NCBI RefSeq assembly: GCF_964340395.1
Contig: NC_135562.1
Coordinates: 19,199,626 to 19,263,625, forward strand
Source of the DNA: Glandiceps talaboti
Lineage: Eukaryota; Hemichordata; Enteropneusta; Spengelidae
Length of the DNA: 64,000 nucleotides
Direction of reading: 5' to 3'
Shown here: positions 61,836 through 64,000 of the stretch, piece after piece
How positions within the stretch are numbered: position 1 is the stretch's first letter
How the letters are laid out: each line of letters begins with the position of its first letter
Notes under the pieces: model-generated
The model's database searches: none
What the model was told of the DNA's origin: nothing
What the model saw: only the letters and a program-made list of their open reading frames with translations
Translations under genes and position numbers: made by a program

Positions 61836-62430
61836 TACTTGTGTGTCTTGCAGAATGAGTAAAGGTGCACTGTCATGCATGGTATCTCTTCCTATATTTT
61901 AATGAATTTTCCCCGATATTGATTGCCTAAAATTATTACTGAAATATTCAATGGTCAACATTCGCTTGGTGATAGCCTGCTGGCTGCTCCATTGCTGTCA
62001 TGATGCCTTTTATGTTCTTTAAGTTTCAGGCTTTATCTTGAATCACAGTTCTTCATATTGTCATCTTCTTACATACTAGACAAACTCTCCTGGAAAATCT
62101 TGGTCACCCCATTTGACAAGAAGGCCTAAACTGAATTTTCACTTTGGATGATCTGGAGGGACAGCTGGAAAAGGCGGATTTATCTCTTCTGTGGTTCAAG
62201 TTGTCGCATGCCAGCCAGTTAGGTATCTCTAAGCTGTTTTCTGAAAGAATATTTACGTTCAAATATATTAGAATAGTATCATTTCAAGTTGCTATTTTTT
62301 GTATTTGGTCTTACATTTTTTTACATCACCATTTCTTTTTGTGACTGATAATTTTCCAAATATAAACTACCTGTCTCGGCCAGTATGACAAGCTTAAGGT
62401 AAATCATACATATATTTGTTATTGTTTATA
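61836..62430. other. No firm feature; weak exon-like frame
   Basis: The frame at 62,138-62,260 reads LDDLEGQLEKADLSLLWFKL then SHASQLGISKLF, with good amino-acid composition for coding but no clear acceptor or donor. I do not recognise it. Confidence 0.3.
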
Positions 62431-62431
62431 G

Positions 62432-62604
62432 GAGAGAAAAAACATACTACATTGTATATTGGAGGGCAACACAACATTGCGCATATATGCTGGCATAAAA
62501 TGGACAAGCTGTTTCCCTCAGATCTTGACATAAAAGTTATAGAAACAGCCACTGGAACAACTCTTGAAACTATTGCACCAATAAATCCCACTTTGATGCT
62601 GTAA
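62432..62604 (+). CDS. Candidate terminal exon, unknown domain
   Basis: Acceptor TTATTGTTTATAG at 62,431 in phase 1, the same phase as the LDLa exons, then EKKHTTLYIGGQHNIAHICW then HKMDKLFPSDLDIKVIETAT and GTTLETIAPINPTLML before a TAA stop. Codon composition looks coding. Only one cysteine is present and I recognise no family. It may end the mosaic gene, belong to another gene, or be spurious. Confidence 0.35.
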
Positions 62605-62896
62605 TTGGACATCTTCTTGATCTTTTTTCTATTTTCTCTTTAAATGAATGTCACAAGTGAACAACAAACAAAAAGATGAACTAACCCAAATTATAATATA
62701 CCTAGTGATAATGCTGTGCCATGATTCGCTAGTATCAGTCACGTGATAGGAAAATAGAATGACTATTTCCCTAGGGAAATAATTCCATCAACTTTTACAT
62801 GGTCACGTGACCACCGCGCGTTCACAGCATGTCAAGATGGCGGCTTCTGACGATGTCGTCTGCCACCGTGAGTTCACAGCATGAGGTATATTATAA
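62605..62896. other. No gene; short palindromes
   Basis: Contains TATTTCCCTAGGGAAATA at about 62,764-62,781 and TGGTCACGTGACCA at about 62,800-62,813, both perfect palindromes, next to the foldback element. A direct repeat GTTCACAGCATG lies at 62,820 and 62,873. Confidence 0.6.
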
Positions 62897-63088
62897 AACA
62901 CATATTGCCTGGCCTATATTCGGGCTATAGCTCCCGTTCATTACCCCCTCGTGGCTGTTAGTTACCAGAATCACATGCTATTTCCCTCGGCCTTTGGCCT
63001 CGGGAAATAGCATGTGATTCTGGTAACTCACAGTCCCTCGGGTGTAATAAACGGGTGCTATAGCCCTCATGGCCAGGCAATATGTGTT
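62897..63088. mobile_element. 192-bp foldback (hairpin) element
   Basis: Perfect outer ends AACACATATTGCCTGGCC and GGCCAGGCAATATGTGTT. The arms of about 90 bp continue inward through GGGCTATAG/CTATAGCCC, CCCGTT/AACGGG and TACCAGAATCACATGCTATT then TCCC to a tiny loop at CTCGGCCTTTGGCCTCGG. Mismatches are few, so the strand can fold almost completely. A foldback MITE is the most likely nature; no target duplication is obvious. Confidence 0.85.
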
Positions 63089-63673
63089 CAGTATATATAG
63101 TCTTTGGTCAATATAAAATTCAAATGTTCTCCTGCTATACTATGTGTTCCTTCTCTATATTCCAACACACCAAGATGTTGTCACATATGTCATTATCCTT
63201 TATTAATTAGCTACTACAAATTCATGATCATTGATTAGATTATTTAATTATTTGTAAGTTTGTAAGAGATAAGTATATCTGAAATGCCTATGCTAATATA
63301 ATAATGGGTGTTCGTTAGATACAATCCAGAGCTAAGGAGAAGTACCTTACCATCAGAAATAGTCGTAACAGAGATTGAGACAGTCGTAGATTCAGTTACA
63401 CTTTAAATATATATTATGTTAATGTGTTTTTAATGCAGTTTGCAGAATTCAAATTATTCCTAAAATTGACCTGTAAAAAGTTAATAGCAAATGATATTAT
63501 TTATTTCTTAATGATACTGCTTGGATCAAACTAATACCACACATCATAATGCAATTAATTTCATACAAATAATAATTCTCATCTAAAATAATAACATAAC
63601 ATAAAATATACCTATCATTCTATCAAATGAAATAAATCTATAAATCTACCACATACATACAGATCGATTACTG

Positions 63674-63675
<2 letters not shown>
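63089..63675. other. No feature recognised
   Basis: AT-rich sequence without a coding frame or repeat end. Confidence 0.4.
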
Positions 63676-63708
<33 letters not shown>

Positions 63709-63781
63709 TATTCACTCAGTCAGGCAGTCAGTCAGTCAGTCAGTCAGTCAATCGATCGATCAATCAATCAATCAATCAATC
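63676..63781. repeat. (ATCA)n / (AGTC)n microsatellite
   Basis: Blocks of AATC/ATCA, then CAGT, then ATCG and ATCA units. Sequence after it to the window end (63,782-64,000) shows nothing recognisable. Confidence 0.95.
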
Positions 63782-64000
63782 GTTATTGCATAACAACAAG
63801 CTATAGCAAGCATGGTAAAGCATACAACAATAACATACAGAAATAACGTGTATACAATTATACAATCCTTTAACCAACTGCTAGTAGAGTTTACATCAAG
63901 AAGACATGTATGATTACTTGTGTTACCATACTTCTGTTTACCCAGTTTATTATCTGTATTTCCTGTATGGATAGTGATAAACTCTTTGCATATATTAAAC

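Overview
The window is AT-rich, repeat-dense DNA from an invertebrate animal. Three things show this: spliced genes with classic extracellular modules, several families of animal non-LTR retrotransposons, and very many microsatellites. The module set (kringle, Link, F5/8C, PAN, CUB, C-type lectin, LDLa) fits a deuterostome such as amphioxus, a hemichordate or an echinoderm, but a lophotrochozoan cannot be excluded. I do not name a species.

Left part (1-13.4 kb). An intron-less 5'-truncated copy of sulfide:quinone oxidoreductase (SQOR) with one frameshift lies on the minus strand at 98-1050 and abuts a mobile-element end. From about 1.05 to 13.4 kb there is a large inverted duplication: a left arm at about 1.05-6.25 kb and a right arm at about 10.24-13.41 kb, around a 4 kb spacer. 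Each arm carries a short ORF with a signal-peptide-like start and a copy of a palindrome-ended repeat. The spacer holds a small MITE inside an (AT)n tract, a 146-bp tandem array and a degenerate LINE endonuclease.

Main gene (about 13.9 to at least 59.2 kb, + strand). I could assemble a run of exons encoding a highly mosaic secreted or cell-surface protein. In order they are: trefoil-like, galactose-binding-like, second galactose-binding-like, kringle, EGF, Link, F5/8C (two exons), PAN/apple-like, CUB, C-type lectin (three exons), a short linker, and four LDLa modules; a possible last exon lies at 62.4 kb. Every inter-module intron that can be placed is phase 1, so the modules are symmetrical 1-1 exons. 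The coding total is about 1,200 codons with no in-frame stop. Most exons lack an internal ATG-to-stop ORF, so ordinary ORF calling misses them. The true 5' end is not settled and the gene may continue past the window.

Mobile DNA fills the introns. A hAT-type element at 22,685-26,440 has perfect 20-bp terminal repeats and an 8-bp target duplication. A Polinton/Maverick-type integrase remnant lies at about 26.9-27.2 kb, and a decayed Ty3/gypsy pol at about 32.1-33.8 kb. Also present are a tyrosine-recombinase (DIRS-like) fragment at 41.5 kb, a Tc1/mariner fragment at 40.1-40.35 kb, four LINE remnants, a 704-bp TIR element, a 192-bp foldback at 62.9 kb, a 3.4 kb array of about 46-bp units, and at least seven full or partial copies of one palindrome-ended (Helentron-like) family. 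Two of those copies end just upstream of exon acceptors of the mosaic gene.

No rRNA, tRNA, CRISPR array or operon-like structure was seen. Exon borders rest on reading frame, splice consensus and phase, not on transcripts.
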